From IMG/VR virus record IMGVR_UViG_3300042565_002113, positions 1 through 49,029 of that record: DNA of 49,029 nucleotides, one strand, 5' to 3'. This DNA is from a virus. Shown one piece after another: positions 14,352-22,440 of the stretch (the first letter of the stretch is position 1; each line of letters begins with the position of its first letter). The translations under genes were made by a program, and so were the position numbers. Below the pieces are notes generated by a model, which was not told the origin of the DNA, ran no database searches, and was given only the letters and a program-made list of their open reading frames with translations.

Positions 14352-14911
14352 TTTACTTTATATTCTCTAATATCAATATAGTTTAACATTATCCCAAATT
14401 TTCTAGCTATTCCAACAACAAAGTCACTAATACCTTCACCTATTTCATACTGTAGATCAAAATAAGTTCCCATATCATCAATTTCATTTTGACCAGTAAT
14501 AACACTATATCTTTCTCCCGAATCTTGATCATACCAAGTTCCTTGAATAATAAAAAAAGAACCTTTTAATTCTCTTTTAAGATTAATATCCACATTATAC
14601 AGTTTAAACTTAAAATCAAAGTTTACTCTTTCCTGAATGTCTTTACTTTCAGTAGAACTAAAAACTTTACTTTCTAAATACTCAAGAAATTCTTTAGTTT
14701 GATTTTCTTTACCTCCCATGTAATCAACATAATATTTCCATATACGATGTCTATTTTCTTGTGGTTCGTAAAATCCTAATTTTTTAAGAAGTTTTTCATC
14801 ATAGAACGCAACACCTTGTTTTTCCTTTTGTTGGTCCCATAATTTGAAGAAGAAGTTTTTTAACCTGTCTTCCGTTTCTTCCTTTAATATTTTTCTAATT
14901 AAACTTTTCAT
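14348..14911 (-). CDS. Leader-bearing protein with FFFKLWD module (187 aa)
   Basis: Leader MKSLIRKILKEETED, cleavage after LKE (9-11). The mature part (LKNFFFKLWDQQKEKQG...LLKKLGFY...YYVDYMGGKE...) is a close paralogue of the last ~175 residues of 14913-16523 (LKSFFFKLWDTKMGQGQ...LQKLGLL...YYIEYMGGQE). Here the module stands alone behind its own leader; in the neighbour it is fused behind an INE site. This is direct evidence that the site marks a module boundary. It is 1 nt from the upstream gene. Function unknown. Confidence 0.78.
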   Translation of the reverse strand: MKSLIRKILKEETEDRLKNFFFKLWDQQKEKQGVAFYDEKLLKKLGFYEPQENRHRIWKYYVDYMGGKENQTKEFLEYLESKVFSSTESKDIQERVNFDFKFKLYNVDINLKRELKGSFFIIQGTWYDQDSGERYSVITGQNEIDDMGTYFDLQYEIGEGISDFVVGIARKFGIMLNYIDIREYKVN

Positions 14912-14912
14912 A

Positions 14913-16523
14913 CTATCCCCACTCTAAATATATTTGATTAACATAAATACCAAAAGAACTAATGATTTCATACATGAAATCTTGTATCAAATCTTTTATT
15001 TCTAGATCTAATTCCCACCAAAGATTATCATCAATTGAGTCGTGATTCATTAAATCATATTCTTCACCTGAAAATACAGTCACATTTCCTTCAACAATAT
15101 CAAACGATGCGTAAAGTTCAAGTTCTCCATTACCTAACATATTTGTTTGTTCAAATGACATATCAACCATTTTAAAAACAAAATCATAATTACCAACATT
15201 TATACGTTGATCCATAATATCCTGAGTTGTGAAAGTTTGACCAACAAAATAGTTTTTAATATTTCTTTCTAACTCTTCTTGACCACCCATGTACTCTATA
15301 TAATAATTACGGATCTCATCTTCTCTTTTTAATAATCCTAATTTTTGAAGTGTCTTTAGATCAAATGTTGGTGTTTGACCTTGTCCCATTTTGGTATCCC
15401 ATAATTTAAAAAAGAAACTTTTAAGTTTGTTTTCCTCACTTTCATTTATTTTTTCTTTTTTCCTTCTAATGATATATTTTTGGGCGTATGGGTATATGTA
15501 TTTAATGACAGACCAAAAGTCCTTAAAATCGTTCTCAAACCCACCAATTTCTTCAACATCTTTTATGTTATATTCCCAATCTTTTGTTTCGTGTCTTATA
15601 ACACTTTCCATCTTCATATTTTGATCAAACTGAATCCACCAAGTTAATTCTATATTGGTATTACTCCTTATTACAACTTCAAATATTTTTGCAAAGTTAT
15701 CCCAATATATAGATTCAATTTCCGTATTTTTTAACCAAGGATCTTCAAATTTTCTGGTAACTTTATAATAATTCTCTTCAATCTCATGTTTAAGTTTCCA
15801 CATATACATTTGTATATCGGTCATTTCTTCTCTTAGAACATTTTTAATAAGTGGTTTTAATGATCCCTCCATTTGACGGTCGTGGAGATTGTTTTGTTCC
15901 ATCACTGTAAAAACAAGGAAAATTTTATACTTCTTTTTTATGTGATCAGTAATCATTGATAATTCCTCATCAAAGTCCACCGAACTAATCGCACTATTAT
16001 AATCAATGTCTATCTCAACATCAAACATTGGAAGATTACTCAATTTTTTAATTGGTGTGATTTTTTTTACTGTAATTTTATGAATTAAATCAATAAAACC
16101 ACAATCCTCAAGTGATAAATAATCAGGGAACGTTTCATCATCAAAATCATTACACACATCAAGTAATTCTTTTACGGAAGAGTTGATCATTCTTTGTATT
16201 GTATTATCCATGGTACCTTCGTTAACGGGTCCTTTACCTTTCCTTCTTGCACTATAATAATAGCTTTTTAATAACGGATCATAAACATCAATCATATATT
16301 TAATGAAATCAGTCACCTCATCTTCAGGTACAGTATCTAAATCAATTTCGTATTTGTAGTGGAGATAGTTTTCTAAAGTCACTTGGACCAATTTCCATTT
16401 GAACTCTTCTAAACTTTTGGAATCATAATACATATACATAATACCCTCTCTCATCATTTTTTCAAATTTATGATGATCTATTCTTCTTCTAAAGAATGGT
16501 GGAATATTATGGGCATTACTCAT
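14913..16523 (-). CDS. Putative internal head polyprotein, four modules (536 aa)
   Basis: It lacks an N-terminal leader (starts MSNAHNIPPFFRRRIDHHKF), but is divided by protease-type sites. Module 1 (1-102, RRI type) ends at VNE. Module 2 (103-232) ends in a complete internal leader KPLIKNVLREE (223-233) preceded by Met218. Module 3 (233-361) ends at INE. Module 4 (362-536) is the FFFKLWD module, which is paralogous to the separate gene 14348-14911. Modules 1 and 4 each exist elsewhere as single proteins. The simplest reading is a fusion of several array genes that keeps the cutting sites. No enzymatic motif is visible. Late-type box at plus-strand 16531-16538. Confidence 0.75.
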   Translation of the reverse strand: MSNAHNIPPFFRRRIDHHKFEKMMREGIMYMYYDSKSLEEFKWKLVQVTLENYLHYKYEIDLDTVPEDEVTDFIKYMIDVYDPLLKSYYYSARRKGKGPVNEGTMDNTIQRMINSSVKELLDVCNDFDDETFPDYLSLEDCGFIDLIHKITVKKITPIKKLSNLPMFDVEIDIDYNSAISSVDFDEELSMITDHIKKKYKIFLVFTVMEQNNLHDRQMEGSLKPLIKNVLREEMTDIQMYMWKLKHEIEENYYKVTRKFEDPWLKNTEIESIYWDNFAKIFEVVIRSNTNIELTWWIQFDQNMKMESVIRHETKDWEYNIKDVEEIGGFENDFKDFWSVIKYIYPYAQKYIIRRKKEKINESEENKLKSFFFKLWDTKMGQGQTPTFDLKTLQKLGLLKREDEIRNYYIEYMGGQEELERNIKNYFVGQTFTTQDIMDQRINVGNYDFVFKMVDMSFEQTNMLGNGELELYASFDIVEGNVTVFSGEEYDLMNHDSIDDNLWWELDLEIKDLIQDFMYEIISSFGIYVNQIYLEWG

Positions 16524-16530
16524 ACAGTAT

Positions 16531-16538
16531 ATAAATAC
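16531..16538 (-). promoter_or_regulatory. Late-type box GTATTTAT
   Basis: Minus-strand GTATTTAT 7 nt before the ATG at 16523. Confidence 0.45.
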
Positions 16539-16558
16539 TTTGAGTAGTGAAAAGTGAA

Positions 16559-16672
16559 CTACTTTTGTGTGGTTTTACTTACAGATCCGTAAGCATCACA
16601 ATTAGTGTTCTTTGATGACTTACAACTAACTATCGTAATCATAAGTAATAGTATTATAATTATTTTTTTCAT
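16559..16672 (-). CDS. Small lipoprotein (37 aa)
   Basis: ATG at 16672 overlaps the TGA of the upstream gene (ATGA). It reads MKKIIIILLLMITIVSCKSS: a signal peptide with lipobox IVSC (14-17), leaving a 21-residue lipidated peptide with a second Cys in NTNCDAYG. Small lipoproteins of this form are common in flavobacteria. In a phage it could be an outer-spanin-like lysis factor or a superinfection-exclusion lipoprotein; no motif decides. Confidence 0.7.
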   Translation of the reverse strand: MKKIIIILLLMITIVSCKSSKNTNCDAYGSVSKTTQK

Positions 16673-16911
16673 TCTGATCTTAAAAATACAAATGGTTCAT
16701 AAGTTTCCTTGTAATAGTTACCTTTCATGCGTCGGTTACTTTCTTTATCCATATATCCAACCATATATGTTCTGTTAATTAATTCCGACTCATGTTTTTT
16801 AAGATTAATAATTTCTTCTTTTAGTTCAATTAAATGATCTTTAATCTCATTAGGTAATAGACCTTCTTTTTCTTCAATGAGTTTAATAATTTTTTTAGTA
16901 ATAGTTCCCAT
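16669..16911 (-). CDS. Hypothetical protein (80 aa)
   Basis: Begins MGTITKKIIKLIEEKEGLLP at the ATG 16909-16911. A longer form would need a GTG at 16956 overlapping the upstream gene. Mostly two charged helices, with a coiled-coil-like stretch ENEIKDHLIELKEEIINLKK-like at ~20-40. A late-type box lies at plus-strand 16928-16935, which fits the shorter start. Coupled by ATGA to the lipoprotein gene. No family recognised. Confidence 0.6.
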   Translation of the reverse strand: MGTITKKIIKLIEEKEGLLPNEIKDHLIELKEEIINLKKHESELINRTYMVGYMDKESNRRMKGNYYKETYEPFVFLRSE

Positions 16912-16936
16912 ATGATTAGATTTATAAATAAATACA

Positions 16937-17446
16937 CTATAATAAAGTATCTTCACACCAGATAGGAGTTTTTTCTCCTACGTAAGATCCAACGACATTA
17001 TAATAATAATGTTCTAAAGCATCTTCCACATCCATTCCTTCGTTCACAAATATTTCAATACATTTTGTCTTTGAATATATAAGTCGGTATGATCCCTCAT
17101 CAATACCAATAACAGCATCATCAAGTCCATCGGCCTTTAGGATTTCCTCATCAGGATAATTTTCAACAATTGAATCTAACATCGGGTAACTTGATACAGG
17201 AGAAGAAGATGGTAATAACTTAGCAACATCACAATCCATTATATCAAATTCACTATCTCCAATGGCAATTGTTTCAATTACAAACTCCACTTCTTTTCCG
17301 TGAACAAGACCTTCACCATCTTTACTTGAAGGATGTAAAGGGAGATCAAAAAATATTGGTTTAAATGAGTTGACTGTGTCAGCAAATCTAACAACAAAAC
17401 TACCATCAGGTAATTGTTTTAAGTATCCTGTTAATAATTCCAACAT
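16937..17446 (-). CDS. Hypothetical acidic protein (169 aa)
   Basis: Begins MLELLTGYLKQLPDGSFVVR. The first ~100 residues look like an all-beta domain (GEGLVHGKEVEFVIETIAIGDSEF-like strands), the rest alpha/beta. No leader, no signal peptide and no known motif. The small membrane gene 17450-17629 lies 3 nt upstream, suggesting one transcript. Confidence 0.65.
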   Translation of the reverse strand: MLELLTGYLKQLPDGSFVVRFADTVNSFKPIFFDLPLHPSSKDGEGLVHGKEVEFVIETIAIGDSEFDIMDCDVAKLLPSSSPVSSYPMLDSIVENYPDEEILKADGLDDAVIGIDEGSYRLIYSKTKCIEIFVNEGMDVEDALEHYYYNVVGSYVGEKTPIWCEDTLL

Positions 17447-17449
17447 GAC

Positions 17450-17629
17450 TTATCGTTTTGATTTAAAAACAATTGATACAATTAAAATTACAAGTATCGC
17501 ACTAATCCATAATGGCGAAGTAACCCACCACCAAGACCAATCAATATAATTTGTAAGTTTTAAAACTAAAAAGATTAAAAATAAGATGGTTGCTAAACTA
17601 AGACCTCCACTATTACTGTTATCACTCAT
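17450..17629 (-). CDS. Small two-span membrane protein (59 aa)
   Basis: ATG at 17627-17629, TAA at 17450-17452. After a polar MSDNSNSGG start come two hydrophobic helices, the first ending before YIDWSWWWVTSPLWISAILV. The WSWWWV-x-x-PLWI signature is familiar from small membrane proteins found in many bacteria and phages, sometimes labelled transmembrane Fragile-X-F protein. Function unknown. Its stop is 3 nt from the next ATG. Confidence 0.7.
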   Translation of the reverse strand: MSDNSNSGGLSLATILFLIFLVLKLTNYIDWSWWWVTSPLWISAILVILIVSIVFKSKR

Positions 17630-17671
17630 GTTATATATTTTAGTTAAGAATAAACATTTCTTTTTAATAAA

Positions 17672-19060
17672 TCAACTATCAGAATCACTTCTATTATCTT
17701 CAAACCAATCATACATTTCTTCTCTAGCAAAACGTAATGCTTTTTTAGAGTAGTATTTAATCACAGAAAAATAGTTTTCATTATAGAAATCAACTAACTG
17801 TTGGATTGTTTTAAATTTTTGATCTATTGTCATATAATCATTAAATTCAAATTCACTCTCATATTCTTCCGTTTCATTTCTATAAAAATCTATTGATATT
17901 GGCAGTTCTTTGTTATCATCCCAAAACATTGTGGCATAACCCGTAATTGCCTCAGATTCATTTTTATCAAAATAAATTGTAAAATTCCAAGTACCAACAA
18001 ACGAATCAAATGAAAGATGTATTTTAACTTCATCATCCTCATAATATGACGGTAGTGATTTTTTATTAAAAATATAATATTCTAATATTTCTCTACACTG
18101 ATAAGTCGAAAACGATTTTATTTTTTCTAAACTTAACTGATGATCACCAGGTAAAATAACACCTGGTTCAATGAGCTTGCCCGCAGCCTTAACTGATAAT
18201 CCAAACTTTTTTATTGTATCAACAATTCCAATACGATCAACAGATTTTGCAATCATCTCTTTTGTTTTCTCAAAACTATTTTCAGATAATATACCTATTT
18301 TATTTTTTAAGGATTTTATTTCCTTGATATAACCAGCCAACGGATTTTTTATATCCATTGGTGAATTCTCAATCATTTCCTCAATCTCAAAAAATCGTTT
18401 TAAAATCTGATTAACCGATTCATCCATAAATTCTTTTGGTACTGTTGGGCTTTCAGTTATCAAATCATTATTGTATGATAATTTTTCGGTAATCTGTTTG
18501 TTGGCTAACCTGTAAATGTGTTCAAATAATTCATCCCCACCTTCTTCAAATGATAATGGGATTTCAAATCTTAATCCAATTGCATATCTGTATCTTGGAT
18601 CTTCATTTCTTGGTCCACCCATTTTGTGTTCATAATAATAAAGTTCAAGAACAGTATTATAATTTGTGAATTTTAATATTGTTGGCGGATCTGTTTTATA
18701 ACTAACAAATTCAACATTTTTATTGTAAGTAACATTTTGGAATTGTATTCTAAGATCATCATCTCTTTCATCAGTAACAGATGTTTCAAGGTATTTCAAA
18801 AAAGGAATTCTTTTTTTAAGGTATTCTTCAGTTACTTTAATTTCACTGTCTTTAATCTCGTTGATTGTATTATAATTCTTCCAAAACTTTTTTAGTTCAG
18901 TTTTATTGTACTTATTTTCTTTTGAATCCCATCCACATGAATGACAAAGATTTGGGTGTTCATCATCTTTTTCTTTACCCCAAGAATGGTCACATTTAGG
19001 ACATTTTATTTTACCCTCAACGAGTAATTTTGCTTGAGTTTCAGTTATTATGATTTTCAT
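17672..19060 (-). CDS. Leader-bearing zinc-ribbon multi-module protein (462 aa)
   Basis: Short leader MKIIITETQAKLLVEGK (ITE at 5-7). A zinc ribbon follows with Cys20/23 (CPKC) and Cys39/42 (CHSC). Site INE (66-68) is followed by a module starting EYLKKRIPFLKYLETSV (79-95). ITE sites stand at 190-192 and 201-203; LSE (258-260) precedes a copy of the LRNMID-GG-like module (MIAKSVDRIGIVDTIKKFG...). The C-terminal ~150 residues are beta-rich with an acidic end. It looks like another internal-head polyprotein. Its start overlaps the stop of the upstream nuclease-like gene. Confidence 0.72.
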   Translation of the reverse strand: MKIIITETQAKLLVEGKIKCPKCDHSWGKEKDDEHPNLCHSCGWDSKENKYNKTELKKFWKNYNTINEIKDSEIKVTEEYLKKRIPFLKYLETSVTDERDDDLRIQFQNVTYNKNVEFVSYKTDPPTILKFTNYNTVLELYYYEHKMGGPRNEDPRYRYAIGLRFEIPLSFEEGGDELFEHIYRLANKQITEKLSYNNDLITESPTVPKEFMDESVNQILKRFFEIEEMIENSPMDIKNPLAGYIKEIKSLKNKIGILSENSFEKTKEMIAKSVDRIGIVDTIKKFGLSVKAAGKLIEPGVILPGDHQLSLEKIKSFSTYQCREILEYYIFNKKSLPSYYEDDEVKIHLSFDSFVGTWNFTIYFDKNESEAITGYATMFWDDNKELPISIDFYRNETEEYESEFEFNDYMTIDQKFKTIQQLVDFYNENYFSVIKYYSKKALRFAREEMYDWFEDNRSDSDS

Positions 19061-19899
19061 TTATCAATTTCTTTGGTTACTTTATCTTTCACCATAAATA
19101 TCTTGTATTTTGTATTTGCCGGATATATCAATAAATCAACCTCTTTATATTTCCCCTTCCCAATATCGTTTATGAATTTATCAACCTGATTTTGGGTTGT
19201 CTTTGATTGTACGGTATAAACCTTATCTTTTCCTTTTATGATAAAGTCAATTGAATAGACCATGTCAATATAATCACCATTACCACCTTGATAAATAACC
19301 TCATAACCAATGTCCGTTAATCTTTTCACTATATCATCTTCCAACTTTTCACCCATTGTACTAGTTCGTTGGATGGCATTTGTAAATTTCAATAGTTCCT
19401 GTGGAGATTTTAGATAGTCGTTAAATAACTGAGGTAACTTATGTTTATGTTTAAGTAAAACATTTTTAGTTTCAATATCAGATGATTTACCCACTAAACT
19501 TTGGATTATTCTTTTACTAACAACACTATTGTTATTTAATGATCTTATAAGTAATTCCGTTAATAACTCGGCTAAATCGTAATAATTGGTATTTAACTTA
19601 TTAACGTAGTGCCATTTACCCTTTGGGTCAATGTTTCCATTCTCATCGGTATATATTAATGTTCTACTTGATAACTTATCAATAAAATTATTATATTGAA
19701 TTTCTGTTATCTTTCCATTAGATCTTAAAACATTCGCACCAAAAATATGTTTATTTTTTTCTTCCTCAGTGAGTTTAGTTTCAAGTGGTGTGAGTATGTC
19801 ATCAATTACTTTTTGTAACCCTAACCCTTCAATGTCGTACAACCAATATGTAAAACTACTCAATCGGTTTTTTATTTGTTCTCTGTATTTTTCTACCAT
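19057..19899 (-). CDS. PD-(D/E)XK nuclease-like protein
   Basis: 280 residues. The C-terminal third has the restriction-endonuclease-fold pattern: GEKLEDDIVKRLTDIGYEV (183-201) with the first acidic residue Glu184, then DFIIKGKD (218-225) giving the catalytic Asp218, and VYTVQSKT (227-234) giving Q231-S-K233. The usual Glu of ExK is Gln here, a known variant in some families. The N-terminal ~170 residues are helical and of unknown type. It would cut DNA or a branched intermediate. A host-like box CAAATATA is at 19918-19925. Confidence 0.65.
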   Translation of the reverse strand: MVEKYREQIKNRLSSFTYWLYDIEGLGLQKVIDDILTPLETKLTEEEKNKHIFGANVLRSNGKITEIQYNNFIDKLSSRTLIYTDENGNIDPKGKWHYVNKLNTNYYDLAELLTELLIRSLNNNSVVSKRIIQSLVGKSSDIETKNVLLKHKHKLPQLFNDYLKSPQELLKFTNAIQRTSTMGEKLEDDIVKRLTDIGYEVIYQGGNGDYIDMVYSIDFIIKGKDKVYTVQSKTTQNQVDKFINDIGKGKYKEVDLLIYPANTKYKIFMVKDKVTKEIDK

Positions 19900-19917
19900 T
19901 AGATTATTTTAAGAAGA

Positions 19918-19925
19918 CAAATATA
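19918..19925 (-). promoter_or_regulatory. Host-like -7 box TATATTTG
   Basis: Minus-strand TATATTTG 18 nt before the ATG at 19899 and directly after the terminator hairpin, so it starts a new transcription unit for the nuclease-like gene. Confidence 0.45.
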
Positions 19926-19944
19926 TAAATAAAATTCCAATAAA

Positions 19945-19983
19945 AAAACAAAACCCCCAATCTTTTTTTAAAATTGGAGGTTT
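19945..19983 (-). terminator. Rho-independent terminator, minus strand
   Basis: Plus-strand AAACCCCCAAT (19951-19961) pairs with ATTGGAGGTTT (19973-19983) with one wobble; a T-rich tail follows on the minus strand. It ends the L,D-transpeptidase-like gene. Confidence 0.8.
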
Positions 19984-20001
19984 AATGAATTGTTATTACA
20001 C

Positions 20002-20598
20002 TTATTTAATGTCCGAAGATTCAATTAAAGTATATGTAAATGAGTTTCCATGAATGTCTCTCGCCTTTCTACAGATCTTCATAAATGCCTCAAAATCAGC
20101 AGCCTTTTTGAATACTTGACATCCTTCAGACCAATTCTCAACATATGTTGAATCAGCACCTGCTTTGTGAATGTTAATACCAAATACACCTTCAGCGATT
20201 TTATCTTCATTATATGTCAAATCACGATTTGCATCACGATAAACTTTAACGTTTTTAGCTTGTCTTAATGCCTCATATTTACCTTGATGTAAACCAATTC
20301 CGTGTGATCCACGATATTGACCTTCAACCAATCTTGCAACACCAGCTTTGTTGTGATATTCCATAACACCTTTCTTACCTGGATCCGTTGTTGCCGGCCA
20401 AGAATGAGTTTTCCATTCACCGTTTTCCTTGTAGGAAACTGTTAAATGATCATCAAATGCATTTGTAACTTTATCACCCGTTGCAGAGTTTCTAATACCA
20501 ACGATGTTTACATCGTATCCTTTGTTGTTTGCGTCCTCAAACCAAACATAACCTTTAGCCTTTACGGCCGCTTCAATTTGTTCTTTTGTATATCCCAT
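20002..20598 (-). CDS. L,D-transpeptidase (YkuD)-like cell-wall enzyme
   Basis: The catalytic pattern INIHKAG (141-147, His144) followed by NWSEGCQVF (155-163, Ser157-Gly159-Cys160) matches the H-x(13-16)-S-x-G-C motif of YkuD-fold transpeptidases and related peptidoglycan enzymes. The N-terminal part (GYVWFEDANNKGYDVNIVGI) precedes the catalytic fold. No signal peptide, so it would act from inside at lysis or from the virion. In a phage it may cleave or remodel cross-links. Single-gene transcript with late-type box (20615-20622) and terminator. Confidence 0.65.
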   Translation of the reverse strand: MGYTKEQIEAAVKAKGYVWFEDANNKGYDVNIVGIRNSATGDKVTNAFDDHLTVSYKENGEWKTHSWPATTDPGKKGVMEYHNKAGVARLVEGQYRGSHGIGLHQGKYEALRQAKNVKVYRDANRDLTYNEDKIAEGVFGINIHKAGADSTYVENWSEGCQVFKKAADFEAFMKICRKARDIHGNSFTYTLIESSDIK

Positions 20599-20614
20599 AT
20601 TTATTTGTTTTATA

Positions 20615-20622
20615 ATAAATAT
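20615..20622 (-). promoter_or_regulatory. Late-type box ATATTTAT
   Basis: Minus-strand ATATTTAT 16 nt before the ATG of the L,D-transpeptidase-like gene. Confidence 0.4.
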
Positions 20623-20634
20623 GTCTTTACTTTA

Positions 20635-21306
20635 CTAATTCACACTTAAAGTTTTTTCAAATCCTGTCCAACCCCATTCTTTGTTTCTAAAGTTACAAAT
20701 AATTGTAATCTTATCACCTTTCACATATATTGTACCATACGAACCTTCATCAGAATCCCAACTGTAAAAATTCTCATCAAGTAAATCCTTAAAAAAACGA
20801 TAATATGGGTTAACTAATCCAGGTACCACATTTTTATCACCTCTAACATAAGAAATATCAAATTCGCTATCACCCCAAGATCCCCAAAAATCAAACTCAA
20901 AATACTTAACCTCATCTTCAATCATATCCTCCATCAATCGTTCACTATTTTTAAAAACTTTTACCTTTTCTTCCTCAACAATATAATTCGCATAATCACG
21001 AATATTTATTTTTTTTTCATTAGGATAAATAGTGATTGTTGGGGAATGAAATTCATCATCATATTCACTATCTAAGTGTCTAATCATTTCATCACCATAC
21101 GATTCTAACACTTCTTTTACTGTATTTTTGAACATTGATATCATCGGCATCACTGGAACGTTATTTCCTTCATCATTAGTTTTACTAATATACTTATATA
21201 TTGAACTAACATTCCTAAGATCCATCTCCGCAGTAATAATACATTTACCAATGTTTTTTGTGTAAACAAATAATGGTTTTAATTTATTTAATAGGTCTTT
21301 TTCCAT
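20635..21306 (-). CDS. Hypothetical protein, paralogue of 21307-21978 (223 aa)
   Basis: It has the same length and plan as its upstream neighbour. The N-terminal helix KPLFVYTKNIG matches EALLVYMRNLG. A middle acidic section follows, and the end GWTGFEKTLSVN compares with DWVGSDLRIEITE. Both show a late SDEGSYGTIYVKGDKITII versus NEGSSGKFIINSQTMVI segment, so they arose by tandem duplication. The fold is unknown, soluble and acidic, with no leader. Confidence 0.7.
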   Translation of the reverse strand: MEKDLLNKLKPLFVYTKNIGKCIITAEMDLRNVSSIYKYISKTNDEGNNVPVMPMISMFKNTVKEVLESYGDEMIRHLDSEYDDEFHSPTITIYPNEKKINIRDYANYIVEEEKVKVFKNSERLMEDMIEDEVKYFEFDFWGSWGDSEFDISYVRGDKNVVPGLVNPYYRFFKDLLDENFYSWDSDEGSYGTIYVKGDKITIICNFRNKEWGWTGFEKTLSVN

Positions 21307-21978
21307 TTAATCTAAATCTTTTTCTGTTATCTCAATTCTTAAATCACTACCAACCCAATCGTTTTCGTACCATTCATGCTCAATCACCATAGTTTGGCTA
21401 TTAATAATAAATTTACCACTAGATCCTTCATTTATTTCCCAACCACCAAAAGAATTATTTAGTTTTGAATATAAATAATTTTCTAAATCATCCGATAACC
21501 TGTACTGATTACCTTCATCATCATATCCATCATCTTCAATATAACCATCGTCACCTCCACCAGAATAACTAACTTCAAAATCATCTATTTCATTTTCATC
21601 TAAAAAGGACTGAACTGAAGGAACCTCAATAACATCATATTCATCTGATGAACCATCAGTTGTTTGTTCTTCAATATCACTAGTAATGATTATTTTTCTT
21701 TCAGATAACGAAACATTAATATCAACTCTGTAATGTTCAGAATCCCATTCATTCTGTGATCCGTCCCATATTTCTTGACCATATTTCTCAACCAATGTAT
21801 CAAATAATTTTATAAATTGTTTGGGCATACCAATTTTTTTGTAATCACCATTTTTTGTTGCTTGGAATTCTTGATCCCAATAATCCACGTGACTTCCATC
21901 CATTGTCATTTCGGTCCACACTCTATCAACCCCCAAATTTCTCATATAAACCAATAAGGCCTCAAAATATTTTTTCAT
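21307..21978 (-). CDS. Hypothetical acidic protein, tandem paralogue (223 aa)
   Basis: Starts MKKYFEALLVYMRNLGVDRV; stop is immediately next to the ATG of its paralogue. The central part is extremely acidic and Gly-rich (SYSGGGDDGYIEDDGYDDEG at ~147-166), unlike the copy downstream, so the linker has diverged fast. No enzyme motif. Late-type box at plus-strand 21993-22000 would serve both copies. Confidence 0.7.
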   Translation of the reverse strand: MKKYFEALLVYMRNLGVDRVWTEMTMDGSHVDYWDQEFQATKNGDYKKIGMPKQFIKLFDTLVEKYGQEIWDGSQNEWDSEHYRVDINVSLSERKIIITSDIEEQTTDGSSDEYDVIEVPSVQSFLDENEIDDFEVSYSGGGDDGYIEDDGYDDEGNQYRLSDDLENYLYSKLNNSFGGWEINEGSSGKFIINSQTMVIEHEWYENDWVGSDLRIEITEKDLD

Positions 21979-21992
21979 AAGTTTTTTATTAT

Positions 21993-22000
21993 ATAAATAT
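21993..22000 (-). promoter_or_regulatory. Late-type box ATATTTAT
   Basis: Minus-strand ATATTTAT 14 nt before the ATG at 21978. Confidence 0.4.
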
Positions 22001-22001
22001 G

Positions 22002-22355
22002 TTAATCATCAAATTTAAGATCCAAAGTTCTTGTCACCCACATAGGTTTTTCTTTACTTTGGATGGCTAGTATCCATTCTCTCGCACTTGGGATGTAATC
22101 AAAGCAATCTTCTTTGACGTGCTGTTCTCCCACATATCTTGTGTAAACAACTTTATCATCACTATTGATGAATGATGGTCCAAATATTTTTTCCATCTCA
22201 AATATTCCCTCAGAATGGTGTCTAAACATCCTATGATAAGAATGTCCAACCCATGCCTTTGTTTCATCCATCCAATTATGTAAGTGAATATAATCTTCAA
22301 CTTTTCCCCCAAACTTTTTGACGGAACTTCTTGCGTGTAATAATGGGTGTGCCAT
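22002..22355 (-). CDS. Conserved protein, probable DUF6915-type (117 aa)
   Basis: MAHPLLHARSSVKKFGGKVE and the later HRMFRHHSEGIFEMEKIFG and VGEQHVKEDCFDYIPSAREW stretches are features of a small His-rich family found in bacteria and phages, which I believe is DUF6915. The many conserved His (5, 7, 38, 41, 45, 46) suggest metal binding, but no function is established that I know of. Divergent from the plus-strand leader gene at 22441. Confidence 0.65.
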   Translation of the reverse strand: MAHPLLHARSSVKKFGGKVEDYIHLHNWMDETKAWVGHSYHRMFRHHSEGIFEMEKIFGPSFINSDDKVVYTRYVGEQHVKEDCFDYIPSAREWILAIQSKEKPMWVTRTLDLKFDD

Positions 22356-22427
22356 AAAAATATTATTTACCTTAATTATAAAAATAATTACTTAATACTA
22401 AAGAAATGATATTTTTTAATTGGTTAA

Positions 22428-22435
22428 GTATTTAT
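22428..22435 (+). promoter_or_regulatory. Late-type box GTATTTAT, plus strand
   Basis: GTATTTAT 5 nt before the ATG at 22441. Together with 3454-3461 it shows that the element keeps its orientation to the gene on both strands. Confidence 0.5.
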
Positions 22436-22440
22436 ATATT

